From JASGDN01 sp049841275 (GTDB lineage Bacteria > Chloroflexota > Chloroflexia > Thermomicrobiales > UBA6265): 64,000 nt of DNA. Positions 25,497-34,878 of the stretch are shown here, one piece after another; the stretch's first letter is position 1, and every line of letters starts with the position of its first letter. A program made the translations under genes and the position numbers. The stretch lies in assembly GCA_049841275.1 (NCBI GenBank), contig JASGDN010000090.1:5463-69462 (forward strand), written 5' to 3'. The notes beneath the pieces were generated by a model that ran no database searches, was not told the DNA's origin, and saw only the letters and a program-made list of their open reading frames with translations.

Positions 25497-26452
25497 CCTT
25501 CTGGGATGACAAGCGCGTGATGGTGACCGGCGGAGGAGGTTTCCTCGGCCGGCACGTGGTCCAAAAGCTCGAGGAGCACGGCGCCGCGCCCGAAAACGTC
25601 TTCGTCCCGCGTTCCGCCTCCTACGACCTGCGCACGCTCGACGGCATCGACCGCGCCCTGGCGGACGGCCGGACGGACGTGGTGATCCACCTCGCGGCGG
25701 TGGTCGGAGGGATCGGTGCCAATCGCGAGAACCCCGGGAAGTTCTTCTACGAGAACGCGATCATGGGCATCCAGCTCATGGAGCAGGCCCGGCTCGCGGG
25801 CGTCGAGAAGTTCGTGACGATCGGCACGGTCTGCTCCTACCCGAAGTTCACGCCCGTCCCCTTCCATGAGAACGACCTCTGGAACGGCTACCCCGAAGAG
25901 ACGAACGCCCCCTACGGCATCGCGAAGAAGGCCCTCCTCGTGCAGGGCCAGGCCTACCGCCAGCAGTACGACTTCAACGTGATCCACCTCATCCCGGTGA
26001 ACCTCTACGGCCCCTATGACAACTTCGACCCCGCCTCCTCCCACGTGATCCCCGCGCTGATCAAGAAGTGCGTGGATGCCCGTGAGGCCGGCGACCCGTT
26101 CATCGAGGTCTGGGGCACCGGCTCCGCCTCCCGCGAGTTCATCTACGTCGAGGACGCCGCCGAGGGCATCGTGCTTGGGGCGGAACGCTACGACGGAGCC
26201 GAGCCGGTGAACCTCGGCACGGGCGGGGAGATCACCATCCGCGACCTGGTGGAGCTGATCGTCGAGCTGACCGGATACGCGGGCGAGATCCGCTGGGACG
26301 CGACGAAGCCGGACGGCCAACCTCGCCGCGGTCTCGACACCTCCCGCGCCCGCGAGGCCTTCGGCTTTGACGCCGCCGAGTCGTTCCGCGACGGCCTCCG
26401 GAAGACGATCAACTGGTATGAAATCGCTGTGATACCCCTAGTAGCCCAATGA
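25493..26452 (+). CDS. fcl: GDP-L-fucose synthase
   Basis: A 319-aa epimerase/reductase that turns GDP-4-keto-6-deoxymannose into GDP-L-fucose with NADPH. It has the GGGGFLGRHVV nucleotide motif, GTVCSYPKFTPVPF (catalytic Ser), NAPYGIAKK (catalytic Tyr/Lys) and VNLYGPYDNFDP. The open frame extends upstream across gmd, but the ATG at 25493 fits the family start and overlaps the gmd stop. The last ~8 codons (AVIPLVAQ) end at the flippase ATGA overlap and mark the junction to AT-richer DNA. Confidence 0.95.
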   Translation: MTFWDDKRVMVTGGGGFLGRHVVQKLEEHGAAPENVFVPRSASYDLRTLDGIDRALADGRTDVVIHLAAVVGGIGANRENPGKFFYENAIMGIQLMEQARLAGVEKFVTIGTVCSYPKFTPVPFHENDLWNGYPEETNAPYGIAKKALLVQGQAYRQQYDFNVIHLIPVNLYGPYDNFDPASSHVIPALIKKCVDAREAGDPFIEVWGTGSASREFIYVEDAAEGIVLGAERYDGAEPVNLGTGGEITIRDLVELIVELTGYAGEIRWDATKPDGQPRRGLDTSRAREAFGFDAAESFRDGLRKTINWYEIAVIPLVAQ

Positions 26453-27756
26453 TAACAACTACAACTCGAATCCTTCGACGCCGGCCACAAAGCAATATTC
26501 TGAAAAGGATGAAGCTCCATAAGCTAACCGGCCACCTATTCCGCACAATGGGTGCCGCGATAGCTATTCAGGCAGGGCTTTTCGCGACCGGCCCTCTCGT
26601 CGCAAGAATGCTTGGAGTTGAGGATCGAGGATATCTAGCGTCACTTGCTCTATGGCCAACGATCATAGGAACTGTTGCAATCTGGGGATTGCCAACTGCT
26701 ATTACGTATGAATGGTCATCGAAGGGTCCCTTGTCCTCAGTCAGGATCAAGGAAATAACCGCGATAGCGGGAGCGCAAGCGGTACTTGCTGTTATCGTTC
26801 ACTTGGCGATACTCGTGTTTATCACCAGCGATGTTTGGCAAGCTGCGCGATCTGCTTGTGTCGTTTCACTACTATTAGGGCCCGTCTTCATTCTTCGAGA
26901 CTACACGCTTGCGCCACTTCAGGGTGCTCGATCATTCAACTGGTTTAATATCGCTAAACTGGCACAAATTGCAACTTATGTGCCAATCGTTTTAATATTA
27001 TTCGCTACCCATACGGGTTCACTCTTTACCGTTTCGGTAGCGTCGGTGATCTCAGGTGCTGCAATTGGAATCAGCGCTCTGCTGTTTCTTGTAAGAATCC
27101 AACCTATGCTATCTTCTCAGCGTTCAACGTCTTCACTAAAGGAGCTTATATCGTTTGGATCCGAAGCTCACATGGGAAGATTGATGCCTATCGAGCGGTT
27201 CCGGGCTGACCAGGTGGCGGTAGCCGTCTTTCTAAGTCCATATAGCTTAGGCGTCTATGCGGTGGCTACTGCATTTACGAACGTCATCAGATTTCTTACA
27301 CAAGCCATTGGATACGTTGCATTTCCAACCGTAGCTAGCGCCAAGAATTCCCAGGAGTCCGATCGACTCGTCCGAAAATACGTGACCTTCGCGGCACTGC
27401 TTTCGGCAGCGATTATCAGTTGTTTGATGGTCGTAGGGCCGTACTTGATAGCCAGACTTTATGGTGAAGCATTCAAAGATGCGGGAGTCACTTTACGGCT
27501 TCTCCTGCCCGGTGTAGGTATTGTTAGCATCCGACGCGTGCTTGCAGAGTCGTTGCGTGGTGGCGGATTAGCGCGTGCCACATCTCTCTCAGAAGTGGCA
27601 ACTACAGTGGTATTCGTCGCTCTTGTGTATCCTCTGCTTCGTCTTTGGTCAATAAATGGGGTAGCGCTGACAGTTACAATTGCCGAGGCTGTGGGCTTAA
27701 CGAGCCTAGGGATCATAGCCAAGCGCATGCGTTCGCAGCGTCAAGGCGCGAAATGA
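26449..27756 (+). CDS. Oligosaccharide flippase (Wzx/MATE-like)
   Basis: A 435-aa membrane protein with about 12 helices in the polysaccharide-transporter (MOP) superfamily. The first helices cover MGAAIAIQAGLFATGPLVARMLG with the conserved ARMLGVEDRGYLASLALWP, a typical N-terminal pattern for Wzx. It should flip the undecaprenyl-linked repeat unit across the membrane. The ATG at 26449 overlaps the fcl stop; an internal ATG at 26509 is an alternative. Codon use and base composition are clearly AT-richer than gmd/fcl, suggesting separate acquisition. Confidence 0.82.
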   Translation: MITTTTRILRRRPQSNILKRMKLHKLTGHLFRTMGAAIAIQAGLFATGPLVARMLGVEDRGYLASLALWPTIIGTVAIWGLPTAITYEWSSKGPLSSVRIKEITAIAGAQAVLAVIVHLAILVFITSDVWQAARSACVVSLLLGPVFILRDYTLAPLQGARSFNWFNIAKLAQIATYVPIVLILFATHTGSLFTVSVASVISGAAIGISALLFLVRIQPMLSSQRSTSSLKELISFGSEAHMGRLMPIERFRADQVAVAVFLSPYSLGVYAVATAFTNVIRFLTQAIGYVAFPTVASAKNSQESDRLVRKYVTFAALLSAAIISCLMVVGPYLIARLYGEAFKDAGVTLRLLLPGVGIVSIRRVLAESLRGGGLARATSLSEVATTVVFVALVYPLLRLWSINGVALTVTIAEAVGLTSLGIIAKRMRSQRQGAK

Positions 27757-27763
27757 GAGAAAG

Positions 27764-28969
27764 ATGACGAATCGTCCAGTCGTCGTTGTAACCAACGTGT
27801 TCGGCCCCCTCAATCGGGGAGACTTCGAACTATTCGAGCAACTGGTGGAACTGCTGGACGACTGTAATGTTCATGCAATAGCCCGAGATCCAGCTGGCGC
27901 TGCTGTCCACTTTCCAGGAGTAAGTTTCCATCTGCAACCGGGCATTGTTTCCGAAAGGAGAGGCCGGCTCGGTCAAGCTATGGCGGTGCTGAGGACCTCC
28001 GCTCTGATGCTATCGCCGTTTCTAGCTGTGATGCAGAAGGTGCTCCCTAAGGAGCAACGGGAAGCTCTCAAAGTGATAGATAGCGCTGATCTCGTAATTG
28101 CCTGTCCTGGTGGATACCTGACGAACGCCACCCACTCGTTCTATCCGCAGGTGGCGCAGGTATTTGCTGCGTCTAGGAAAGCCAAGCGATTTTGGCTTGC
28201 ACCCATGTCAATTGGGCCCGCACATACCTTCTTCGAGAAGGCGTTGCTTCGCGCCGCGCTTAGCAATGCTCGGGCAGTATACGTGCGGGAGACTTGGAGT
28301 CAGAATTTTTGTACTAGTCTTGAGATTGATTCTATACTGTCAAGCGATCTTGCCTTTCTTCCTACTAGAAGGTATGCAGATGGCCTAAATGAACAGACGA
28401 AGGATTGCATCACCGCTACGGTAGTGAGATGGAATTTCCCGGATTCGTCCAACGTTGACGAAGCGATAAACAATTACCATCACGCCATGGCTGTCGCACT
28501 AGATCGGGCAAGTCAACGGCATCAACTTCCCGTCAAGCTCTTGCTCCAAGTGGATAACGATCGAGAAGTTAGCGAGCGAGTCGCTGGTCTTATGCGCGCG
28601 CCGACAGAGATTGTTCGCGTAGAGACGCCTGAGGAGTATCGTCAGATTCTCAGCAGGGCGGCGGTGATGTTCGCTAGCCGATTCCACAGCGCTGTGTTTG
28701 CAATGTGTGTAAGAACCCCAACTGTTGTTATCTCGTATCTTCCTAAAGGCCGGTACATGATGGAAGATATGGGGTTAGCTGAGTTCGTTGTAGACATTGA
28801 AGACGTTTCCGCGGAGAGGCTCGAAACGATCTCCTTGAAGATCGAGTCTGCCGATTCCGGCTACCGAACTCAAGTCCGTCGGGCGCTGACATCTCTGATA
28901 TCTGATGAGAAGAATCCCTTCGTCGAGGGGCTGCGCGTGCTGCTCTTGGAGATTCGGCGTGAAGGCTGA
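27764..28969 (+). CDS. Polysaccharide pyruvyl transferase family protein, copy 1
   Basis: A 401-aa protein of the PF04230 type. It starts VVVVTNVFGPLNRGDFELFEQLVEL; ADLVIACPGGYLTNAT and LAPMSIGP, with the late SRFHSAVFAMCVRTPTVVISY segment, are the family marks. Members attach pyruvate ketals to sugars, or act as related transferases. It starts 7 nt after the flippase and its end overlaps the polymerase start by 11 nt. Composition is AT-rich like the flippase. Acceptor unknown. Confidence 0.8.
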   Translation: MTNRPVVVVTNVFGPLNRGDFELFEQLVELLDDCNVHAIARDPAGAAVHFPGVSFHLQPGIVSERRGRLGQAMAVLRTSALMLSPFLAVMQKVLPKEQREALKVIDSADLVIACPGGYLTNATHSFYPQVAQVFAASRKAKRFWLAPMSIGPAHTFFEKALLRAALSNARAVYVRETWSQNFCTSLEIDSILSSDLAFLPTRRYADGLNEQTKDCITATVVRWNFPDSSNVDEAINNYHHAMAVALDRASQRHQLPVKLLLQVDNDREVSERVAGLMRAPTEIVRVETPEEYRQILSRAAVMFASRFHSAVFAMCVRTPTVVISYLPKGRYMMEDMGLAEFVVDIEDVSAERLETISLKIESADSGYRTQVRRALTSLISDEKNPFVEGLRVLLLEIRREG

Positions 28970-30428
28970 TACGCACATCGCACGAGACCAGATGAGAGTT
29001 GCGACTACCCGCGAGGCGGCTTTTCCAGTGCTGTGGATCTTATGGATTGCCACAGCATGTGTAGGTTATGGCGCGTTTCTATTGAGATTGTCCGATTCCC
29101 TAATCATCATAGCGTTTGCAAGCATTATTGCTACAATCCCCCTCTTGGGCCTTCGAATCAAGCCTCTACGATGGTTTCATCCAATGGTAATGGTAGCGGT
29201 GCCGGCTATTGTAGGGATTGGGCTGCGGTCGGTTTATCTACTCTATGACAGAAAGAGCGATGGTGCTTCGCGTCTGTTGCTCGGTCAGAACCCAGAGGAC
29301 GTTGTAGTTCTTGGTTCGCTGCTTGCTGCGGTTGGGCTATCCGCCCTTACCATGACGTTTGTATTCGCTCAAAGCAAGTCTGGGTCTGGGCGAAAGCTTT
29401 GGTTCGGTATGAACTGGCAGGAAGATTCTGGGCGTTCTATCACCCTGCTCCTGGTCTCTTTGATGATCGGCGTAGTCGCTACAGTGTTCTACGTCCGAGC
29501 CACAGGAGGGTTTTCTTGGGATGCCATATCAGGGAAGCGGTATATTGAACTGTCAAACGATTCTGTCAGTAGTGGAGCTTTCATATCTCGAGCGACCAGC
29601 ATTCCAGCACTTGCTTGTCTGCCTATTCTCTCGTCCTGGGCAAAAGGGAGTACTCCTTCCGTTGGGGTTCGTATTCTTGTCATAGTTTGTATTGGCGCCT
29701 CGACCGTTGCCCCCTTTATTGCGTCGTCCCGGGCGGAGATTATAGCTTTGCTGGTAGTTTGCGGTATTACTTGGAGTTTTTCGCGCACCATGAGTGTGGC
29801 GGCTCTAGTGGCGGTGAGTATTGTCGCGTTAGGGGTGCTTCTAACAATGGGTTCGCTTCGTTGTGAGCATCAGTCGGGCGCTAGCGAAACCTGTGGTGTT
29901 GAAAAAGAGGTCGAAGGGTCTCTCCTTGCTAACGAGAATTGGTTAAGTGTTAGCAAGACTTATCATATAGCTAGGAAAGTTCCCGACGTTGTGGGATTCC
30001 AGTATGGGAGTACGATTCTTGGAGCGATGTTGGCTCCCATTCCCAGGACAATATGGGAGAGTAAGCCCTCAGTGAGGTCTGATATTCTGGTTGGCTTTCA
30101 GATTTTGGAGCTGCCTCCCACTCGACGCACTGGCGCATCTCCTGGATTTATCGGCGAGCTTTACTTGAATCTAGGTTTACCAGCAGTTGTTTTGGGGATG
30201 GGGGCGATGGGCTATGCATTACGCCGATTATGGGATTGGTTGTACGAAACACGATCTGATTTCGCGATTTCGGTTTTTGCTCTGGCGGCAGTGCATATCG
30301 CATTGCGTCTGCCTCAGGGGGACTTTACTGGGTCGATGCTCCCGTTTCTGCAGGGGGCCTTCGTGGTAGGTGCTGTCCTGTGGTTTGGTCAACGCCCTAT
30401 CAAGGGAGTCACTGATAGTCCAGGTTAG
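28959..30428 (+). CDS. O-antigen/exopolysaccharide polymerase-like membrane protein (Wzy type)
   Basis: A 489-aa protein with about 11-12 hydrophobic helices and a long non-membrane loop around residues 300-400 (SLLANENWLSVSKTYHIARK, PRTIWESKPS). This loop followed by helices around ELYLNLGLPAVVLGMGAMG is characteristic of O-antigen polymerases. GTG 28959 has GGAG 7 nt upstream. The gene overlaps its predecessor by 11 nt. Sequence conservation of Wzy proteins is poor, so the call rests on topology and context. Confidence 0.7.
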   Translation: MKADTHIARDQMRVATTREAAFPVLWILWIATACVGYGAFLLRLSDSLIIIAFASIIATIPLLGLRIKPLRWFHPMVMVAVPAIVGIGLRSVYLLYDRKSDGASRLLLGQNPEDVVVLGSLLAAVGLSALTMTFVFAQSKSGSGRKLWFGMNWQEDSGRSITLLLVSLMIGVVATVFYVRATGGFSWDAISGKRYIELSNDSVSSGAFISRATSIPALACLPILSSWAKGSTPSVGVRILVIVCIGASTVAPFIASSRAEIIALLVVCGITWSFSRTMSVAALVAVSIVALGVLLTMGSLRCEHQSGASETCGVEKEVEGSLLANENWLSVSKTYHIARKVPDVVGFQYGSTILGAMLAPIPRTIWESKPSVRSDILVGFQILELPPTRRTGASPGFIGELYLNLGLPAVVLGMGAMGYALRRLWDWLYETRSDFAISVFALAAVHIALRLPQGDFTGSMLPFLQGAFVVGAVLWFGQRPIKGVTDSPG

Positions 30429-30461
30429 GGATCAGCGGGGCTGTTTAGCAAGGAGTGTGTC

Positions 30462-31547
30462 ATGAGTGAGACGGCAAGTGTGGCGGTCGTCTCGGGGTTC
30501 TGGGGACAGAACATCGGGAATGCGTTTTTCAATGTCAGTGGCAAGTGGCTGATGGAGCAGGCATTGCCCGGATCGAAGGTCGAATGGTTCCAGGATCAGC
30601 CGGGATACCGGACGTTCCACGATCAGTCCAAGGGTAATCCTGCCAACCATCCAGACCTGATCGGTTCCCTGGATGTTGACTATGTCGTTCTTCAGGGGCC
30701 GATGCTGACGGTCAACTTTCGCGCCCTCTGGGAGCCGACTTTCCAGAAGCTTCGCGAGCGCGGCGTCAAGATCGTGCTGTTGAGCAGCGGGCTGTTCCGG
30801 TACACGAAGGATGAGATCGAGGCAGCTCAGCGGTTTCTCGATGCGTATCCTCCTGATGTCTTCACGTCCCGGGATAGTGATACTTTCCCTCACTTCAAGG
30901 ACGTCTGCAATCACACCTACGATGGGATTGAGAGTGCGTTCTGCGTGCCGGATGCTTTCAAGCCCTACAGACTCGATATGCCCGAATCGGTCGCGCTCTG
31001 CTTCGACCGGTATCCCGAGCCGAACTTTTCCTTGGGAAACCGGTCTACGGCGATCGAGGATCCCAAGATGGAAGGGAGCTTCGAGTTTGAAGGTGATACC
31101 TGGAACTGGACGATTCCTCCCATGCAGCAGCGTCTGTCCCACAAGGGGCAACGGATGGCTTATGTGAGCTCGGTGAGCGATCGGCGAAAGCTCCCGGCCA
31201 CCCTTGGGCCATGGAATGTTCTTCGTCCGGAGCATCGCTCGAATCCATTCATCGGCTGGAAGGTGTACCGGAACCCGGGGGCGGTAGTCTCCGATGAACC
31301 GTATACGTACTTGACGGTCTACGCGAACGCGAAGATGACTCTGTCTGACCGTGTGCATGCATGCGTGGTCGCAGCTGCCTATGGCAATCCCGTCATGTTG
31401 TACGGAACGACACCTCGGAGCGCCCTCTTCGAGCGCATGGGGCTCGGCGGCGTGCGCAAGACCATAGTCCAGTTGCCCGAGGAGCGGCGCGTCCAGGAGC
31501 GCGATGCGCTCCTATCGTTCCTCAAGACGAGTCTCGCGAGCGTTTAG
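30462..31547 (+). CDS. Polysaccharide pyruvyl transferase family protein, copy 2
   Basis: A 361-aa protein of the same broad family as 27764-28969 but not a close copy. It begins VAVVSGFWGQNIGNAFFNVSGKWLM (nucleotide-type N-terminal strand), has VDYVVLQGPML, and ends with LSDRVHACVVAAAYGNPVMLYG, the equivalent of the family's late Ser/His segment. AAGGAG lies 7 nt before the ATG. Composition returns towards the host's. Two such genes in one locus suggest a doubly decorated polymer or divided functions. Confidence 0.75.
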   Translation: MSETASVAVVSGFWGQNIGNAFFNVSGKWLMEQALPGSKVEWFQDQPGYRTFHDQSKGNPANHPDLIGSLDVDYVVLQGPMLTVNFRALWEPTFQKLRERGVKIVLLSSGLFRYTKDEIEAAQRFLDAYPPDVFTSRDSDTFPHFKDVCNHTYDGIESAFCVPDAFKPYRLDMPESVALCFDRYPEPNFSLGNRSTAIEDPKMEGSFEFEGDTWNWTIPPMQQRLSHKGQRMAYVSSVSDRRKLPATLGPWNVLRPEHRSNPFIGWKVYRNPGAVVSDEPYTYLTVYANAKMTLSDRVHACVVAAAYGNPVMLYGTTPRSALFERMGLGGVRKTIVQLPEERRVQERDALLSFLKTSLASV

Positions 31548-31567
31548 GAGATAGGGGGAGAAGCTAC

Positions 31568-32656
31568 ATGTCGGAAGGCTCTCGCGTTACCGTCATCGCC
31601 ACGCTTCCCCCACCTCGAACGGGGATGACCAGCGTTACTGAGCTCGTTATCCAGCATCTTGGTGAACACGGAGAAGTTGAGGTGATCAACCTCTCCCGTG
31701 GAGATGCAGCACGGCGGCGATCCTGGAAGGCCGTTCGGTCCTTGAGGCAGCTGCAGGCGACGTTTAGCATTCTGCTGTCCCGTCAGACGGGTGCCATCTA
31801 TATCGCACTCAATTCCGGTCCAGCCATTGCTCTCGACTGCGTACTACTTGGTGCAGCTCGGTTGAGGTCGCGCCATGTATTCGCCCATCATCATTCCTTC
31901 AGTTATCTATCAAGACCGCTTCCGCTCATGAGATTGCTGTACGCAATCGGCAATGAACAGCTGTACGATGTCGTCCTTTGCTCAAGTATGCGGGAGCGAC
32001 TCGAGCTGCATTATGGCCGATCGAACGCTATTGTCGTAACTAATCCTGTCGAGACAGTTGCGCAGGGATCGGTAGGAGAGCGGCGCTCGTCGAGTCTTGT
32101 TCTTGGGCATCTGGCTAATCTCTCTCGTGAAAAAGGGATAGTTGCGGTGATTGAGACGTTTGAGCTCTGTCGGCAAAGAGGCGACGATGTGTATCTCCAC
32201 CTTGCCGGTCCGTTCGCTGACCAAGCAACTGAGCGGATAGTATTGGACGCGGTTAGCAGGTGGCCTGGCAGGATTGCATACCGCGGCCCGGTATATCGAG
32301 ACGCAAAAACCACCTTCTACGAAGGTATCGATGTGTTCCTCTATCCAACACGCTATCCTGTTGAAGCGCAGCCTCTCGTGATCCTTGAATCCCTTGGAGC
32401 TGGCACCGTTGTCATGTCAGTCGATAGGGGATGCATTCAGGATCTTTGTACTGATTCCGAAGCGATCTCCTTGTTTGATGTCGATCGGTTTCCTGAAGAA
32501 GCTTCCGTTGCTCTCGCGGAACTCCTGAGTGCTCCGAGTCGGGTTCAGCGTCTCCGGCAGCTGGCCAAAGACGAATCCAGGCGACTAGCGGAGCAGTCTC
32601 AGTCCCAGCTGCGCTTTCTGGTATCTGCTATGCGCCAAGCTCCTCGCCTCAAATGA
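31568..32656 (+). CDS. GT4-family glycosyltransferase
   Basis: A 362-aa GT-B glycosyltransferase. The N-terminus VTVIATLPPPRTGMTSVTELV and the C-terminal half with GHLANLSREKGIVAVIETFEL, LHLAGPF, YRGPVYRDAKTTFYEGIDVFLYPTRY and QPLVILESLGAGTVV (the nucleotide-diphosphate Glu) fit GT4. GGGGGAG lies 7 nt upstream of the ATG at 31568; the frame continues further upstream only as a shadow of the preceding gene. Sugar donor and acceptor are unknown. Confidence 0.85.
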   Translation: MSEGSRVTVIATLPPPRTGMTSVTELVIQHLGEHGEVEVINLSRGDAARRRSWKAVRSLRQLQATFSILLSRQTGAIYIALNSGPAIALDCVLLGAARLRSRHVFAHHHSFSYLSRPLPLMRLLYAIGNEQLYDVVLCSSMRERLELHYGRSNAIVVTNPVETVAQGSVGERRSSSLVLGHLANLSREKGIVAVIETFELCRQRGDDVYLHLAGPFADQATERIVLDAVSRWPGRIAYRGPVYRDAKTTFYEGIDVFLYPTRYPVEAQPLVILESLGAGTVVMSVDRGCIQDLCTDSEAISLFDVDRFPEEASVALAELLSAPSRVQRLRQLAKDESRRLAEQSQSQLRFLVSAMRQAPRLK

Positions 32657-32770
32657 GCTGGCTAAGCTTCGAAGAGGCTGGAGCCATGACCTCCGTCCCA
32701 CTGTCTGCGTTGATTGCCTGCACTACACTGGATGCCATCGTCCGGGGCAGCGGCGCCCCTCAGCGCCGGT

Positions 32771-32825
32771 CGGAGGAACTGCACTTCTCCGCCCCCTGAC
32801 GAGGCGGAGAAGTGCAGTTCCTCCG
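32771..32825. terminator. Long hairpin (23-bp perfect arms) ahead of the BY-kinase gene
   Basis: Arms CGGAGGAACTGCACTTCTCC... and their exact complement enclose a 9-base loop. It lies after the last glycosyltransferase and ~60 nt before the Wzz/BY-kinase start. No T-run follows on the plus strand. It may terminate the glycosyltransferase operon, act as an attenuator or stabilise mRNA ends. Confidence 0.6.
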
Positions 32826-32886
32826 GTCACGACGTTCGACACACCGACCGTCAACGACCACGACCCAGCGAAAGAGACATACCTCC

Positions 32887-34488
32887 GTGGAGCTCGACCT
32901 CCGACACCTCACCAAGATTGCCCGCCGCTGGTGGTGGCTCCTTCTCCTTGCTCCCATCATCGCCGGCGCCAGCGCGTTCTTTGTCTCCAACCGGCAGACG
33001 CCCCTCTATTCCGCCACCGCCGTCCTTCGCGTCAATCCGCCGGTCAATTCCGAACTCAACCAGCAATCCTTCACCGTCACCACCAACCTCGGCGAAACCT
33101 ACCGCCAGCTCATCACCTACGACCCTGTCCTCCAGCGGGTTGTCGACAAACTCAAGCTCCCCTACGGCACCGACACGCTCCGCGCCAACGTCACCGCCAG
33201 CGTTGTCCGCGACACCCAGCTGATCAAGATCGCGGTCTCCAATCCCGATCCGGATCAGGCCGCCCTCCTCGCCAACACCATCGCCGACCAGTTCATCGCC
33301 TACCAGGCCGAAAACACTCAGACCCAGATCCAGACCACCCTCGCCGACATCAATACCCAGCTCTCCGATGTCCAGACCCAGCTCGCCTCCGTCGAGACCG
33401 AACTCAACACCATCAACGTCCCGGCCAACGCGAACAAGAGCGACGTCCAGACCCGTATCAACGAACTCCGCGTCCAGCAGGTCCAGCTCCAGTCCCGCCT
33501 CGACAGCCTGCAGTCCCAGTCCAACTCCATCGCGTCCAGCGTCGCCTCCGGTCAGGTCCAGGTCTCCGTCTCGAATCCTGCCCAACCACCGTCCGCCCCC
33601 TACGCCCCGCGCACGCTGTTCTACACGGCCCTGGGCGTCTTCGTGGGGCTGCTCATCGCCGTCGGCGCCGTCGCGCTGCTCGAATACCTCGACAACACGG
33701 TCAAGGCCGACACCGACTTCCCGGCGCTCACCGGTGTCTCCCTCATGAGCTCGATCCCGACCCTGCCCCGGCTCAAGGAAGGCGCCAACCAGGTCTACAC
33801 GATGACCGAACCGGGCTCGACAGCCGCCGAGGCGGTCCGGCTCCTGCGTACCAACCTCGAATTCGCCGCCGCGGTCGCCCCGATCAAGTCGCTCGCGGTC
33901 ACCAGTACCTCGCCCTCCGAGGGCAAGAGCACCATCACCGCCAACCTCGGGGTCGCGATGGCGCAGGCCGGCTTCAAGACCGTGATCGTCGACTGCGACC
34001 TCCGCCGCCCGACCCAGCACAAGATCTTCGGCGTCGCCAACGGACGCGGCCTCTCGACCCTGCTCACCCACCCCGAGGAGGACTGGGAAGCCCACGCCCA
34101 CCGCGTCGCCCTGCCGGGTCTCGTGCTGGTCCCGAGCGGGCCGGTCCCGCCCAACCCGGCCGATCTCCTCGCCGTGGATGCCTTCGACCAGCTCCTGGAA
34201 CGCATCACCGCCGACGCCGATATCGTCCTGCTCGATACGCCACCGATCCTGGCGGTCAGCGACGCCCTGATCGCCTCCCGCAAGACCGATGGCGTCCTGC
34301 TGCTCTGCCGGTCGGGCTCCACGAAACGTGAGGCCCTGCAGACCGGGGCAACCGCGCTGCACCAGGGCGATATTCGCCTGGTCGGCGTCGTGCTCAACCA
34401 GCGGGCCGAGAACGAGACCGGCGGCTACTACTATTATTATGACTATACGTCCTCCGCACCCGAGTCTAGTGCGGCGACCTCGAACTGA
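32887..34488 (+). CDS. Chain-length/tyrosine autokinase (Wzz-BY-kinase fusion)
   Basis: A 533-aa protein. An N-terminal Wzz domain has a first helix (WWWLLLLAPIIAGASAFFV), a Gln/Thr-rich periplasmic coiled coil (~residues 150-220) and a second helix (LFYTALGVFVGLLIAVGAVALL). The cytoplasmic kinase follows: Walker A TSTSPSEGKSTITANLG, Walker A' VIVDCDLRRP and Walker B IVLLDTPPIL. The tail reads GGYYYYYDYTS, a tyrosine cluster that would be autophosphorylated. It controls polymer length and export. The start is GTG 32887; the ribosome site is weak. Confidence 0.88.
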   Translation: MELDLRHLTKIARRWWWLLLLAPIIAGASAFFVSNRQTPLYSATAVLRVNPPVNSELNQQSFTVTTNLGETYRQLITYDPVLQRVVDKLKLPYGTDTLRANVTASVVRDTQLIKIAVSNPDPDQAALLANTIADQFIAYQAENTQTQIQTTLADINTQLSDVQTQLASVETELNTINVPANANKSDVQTRINELRVQQVQLQSRLDSLQSQSNSIASSVASGQVQVSVSNPAQPPSAPYAPRTLFYTALGVFVGLLIAVGAVALLEYLDNTVKADTDFPALTGVSLMSSIPTLPRLKEGANQVYTMTEPGSTAAEAVRLLRTNLEFAAAVAPIKSLAVTSTSPSEGKSTITANLGVAMAQAGFKTVIVDCDLRRPTQHKIFGVANGRGLSTLLTHPEEDWEAHAHRVALPGLVLVPSGPVPPNPADLLAVDAFDQLLERITADADIVLLDTPPILAVSDALIASRKTDGVLLLCRSGSTKREALQTGATALHQGDIRLVGVVLNQRAENETGGYYYYYDYTSSAPESSAATSN

Positions 34489-34509
34489 CCGCGTACAGGT
34501 CCCTTTTCC

Positions 34510-34570
34510 CGGATAGAGCAATCATGCCGGACGAGCTCATGTGCCTCGCCCGACATGATTGCTCTATTCG
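34510..34570. terminator. Long hairpin after the BY-kinase gene
   Basis: A 26-bp inverted repeat with two or three wobble/mismatch positions (CGGATAGAGCAATCATG ... CATGATTGCTCTATTCG) and a 9-base loop begins 22 nt after the BY-kinase stop. It is a likely terminator between this gene and the zinc-ribbon/LCP remnant. Confidence 0.6.
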
Positions 34571-34680
34571 CACGTATTTCTTGCTCCATAGCAATTCCCA
34601 GGATTGGCAGATACGGCGAATCTGATCTACAGTTCCCCGTCTGGTGGGACATAACGTCGAGGATCGAGGGAGAAACGTGT

Positions 34681-34878
34681 ATGTCCGCCGGGCACTGCCC
34701 CCGTTGCGGGACGCTAACCGAGGATCGGGACAAGTTCTGCGTCAACTGCGGCTTCGATCTCAGCCAGCAGGCCACACGAACCCCGCTCGCGACGGAGGAG
34801 CATCAGTTCATCCTCACGCCCGAACCCGGCTCACCAGGAGTCCCCCAGCCACAACCCCAGGCCAGCGCCGGATCGTGA
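34681..34878 (+). CDS. Zinc-ribbon N-terminal fragment (opens the broken LCP gene)
   Basis: A 65-aa frame with two CxxC knuckles, CPRCGTLTEDRDKFCVNCG, then a Pro/Gln-rich linker, ending at a TGA at 34876. A GAGGGAG box lies upstream. The same frame continues after the TGA as a basic stretch and a membrane helix, so it most likely is the N-terminus of a longer zinc-ribbon/LCP membrane protein, now cut off by a nonsense change. As it stands it could still be translated as a small soluble zinc-binding protein. Confidence 0.55.
   Translation: MSAGHCPRCGTLTEDRDKFCVNCGFDLSQQATRTPLATEEHQFILTPEPGSPGVPQPQPQASAGS

Noticed and set aside
32851..34521. 556-codon frame antisense to the BY-kinase
   Set aside because: Composition shadow rich in Gly/Asp/Val; the sense gene has intact Walker motifs.
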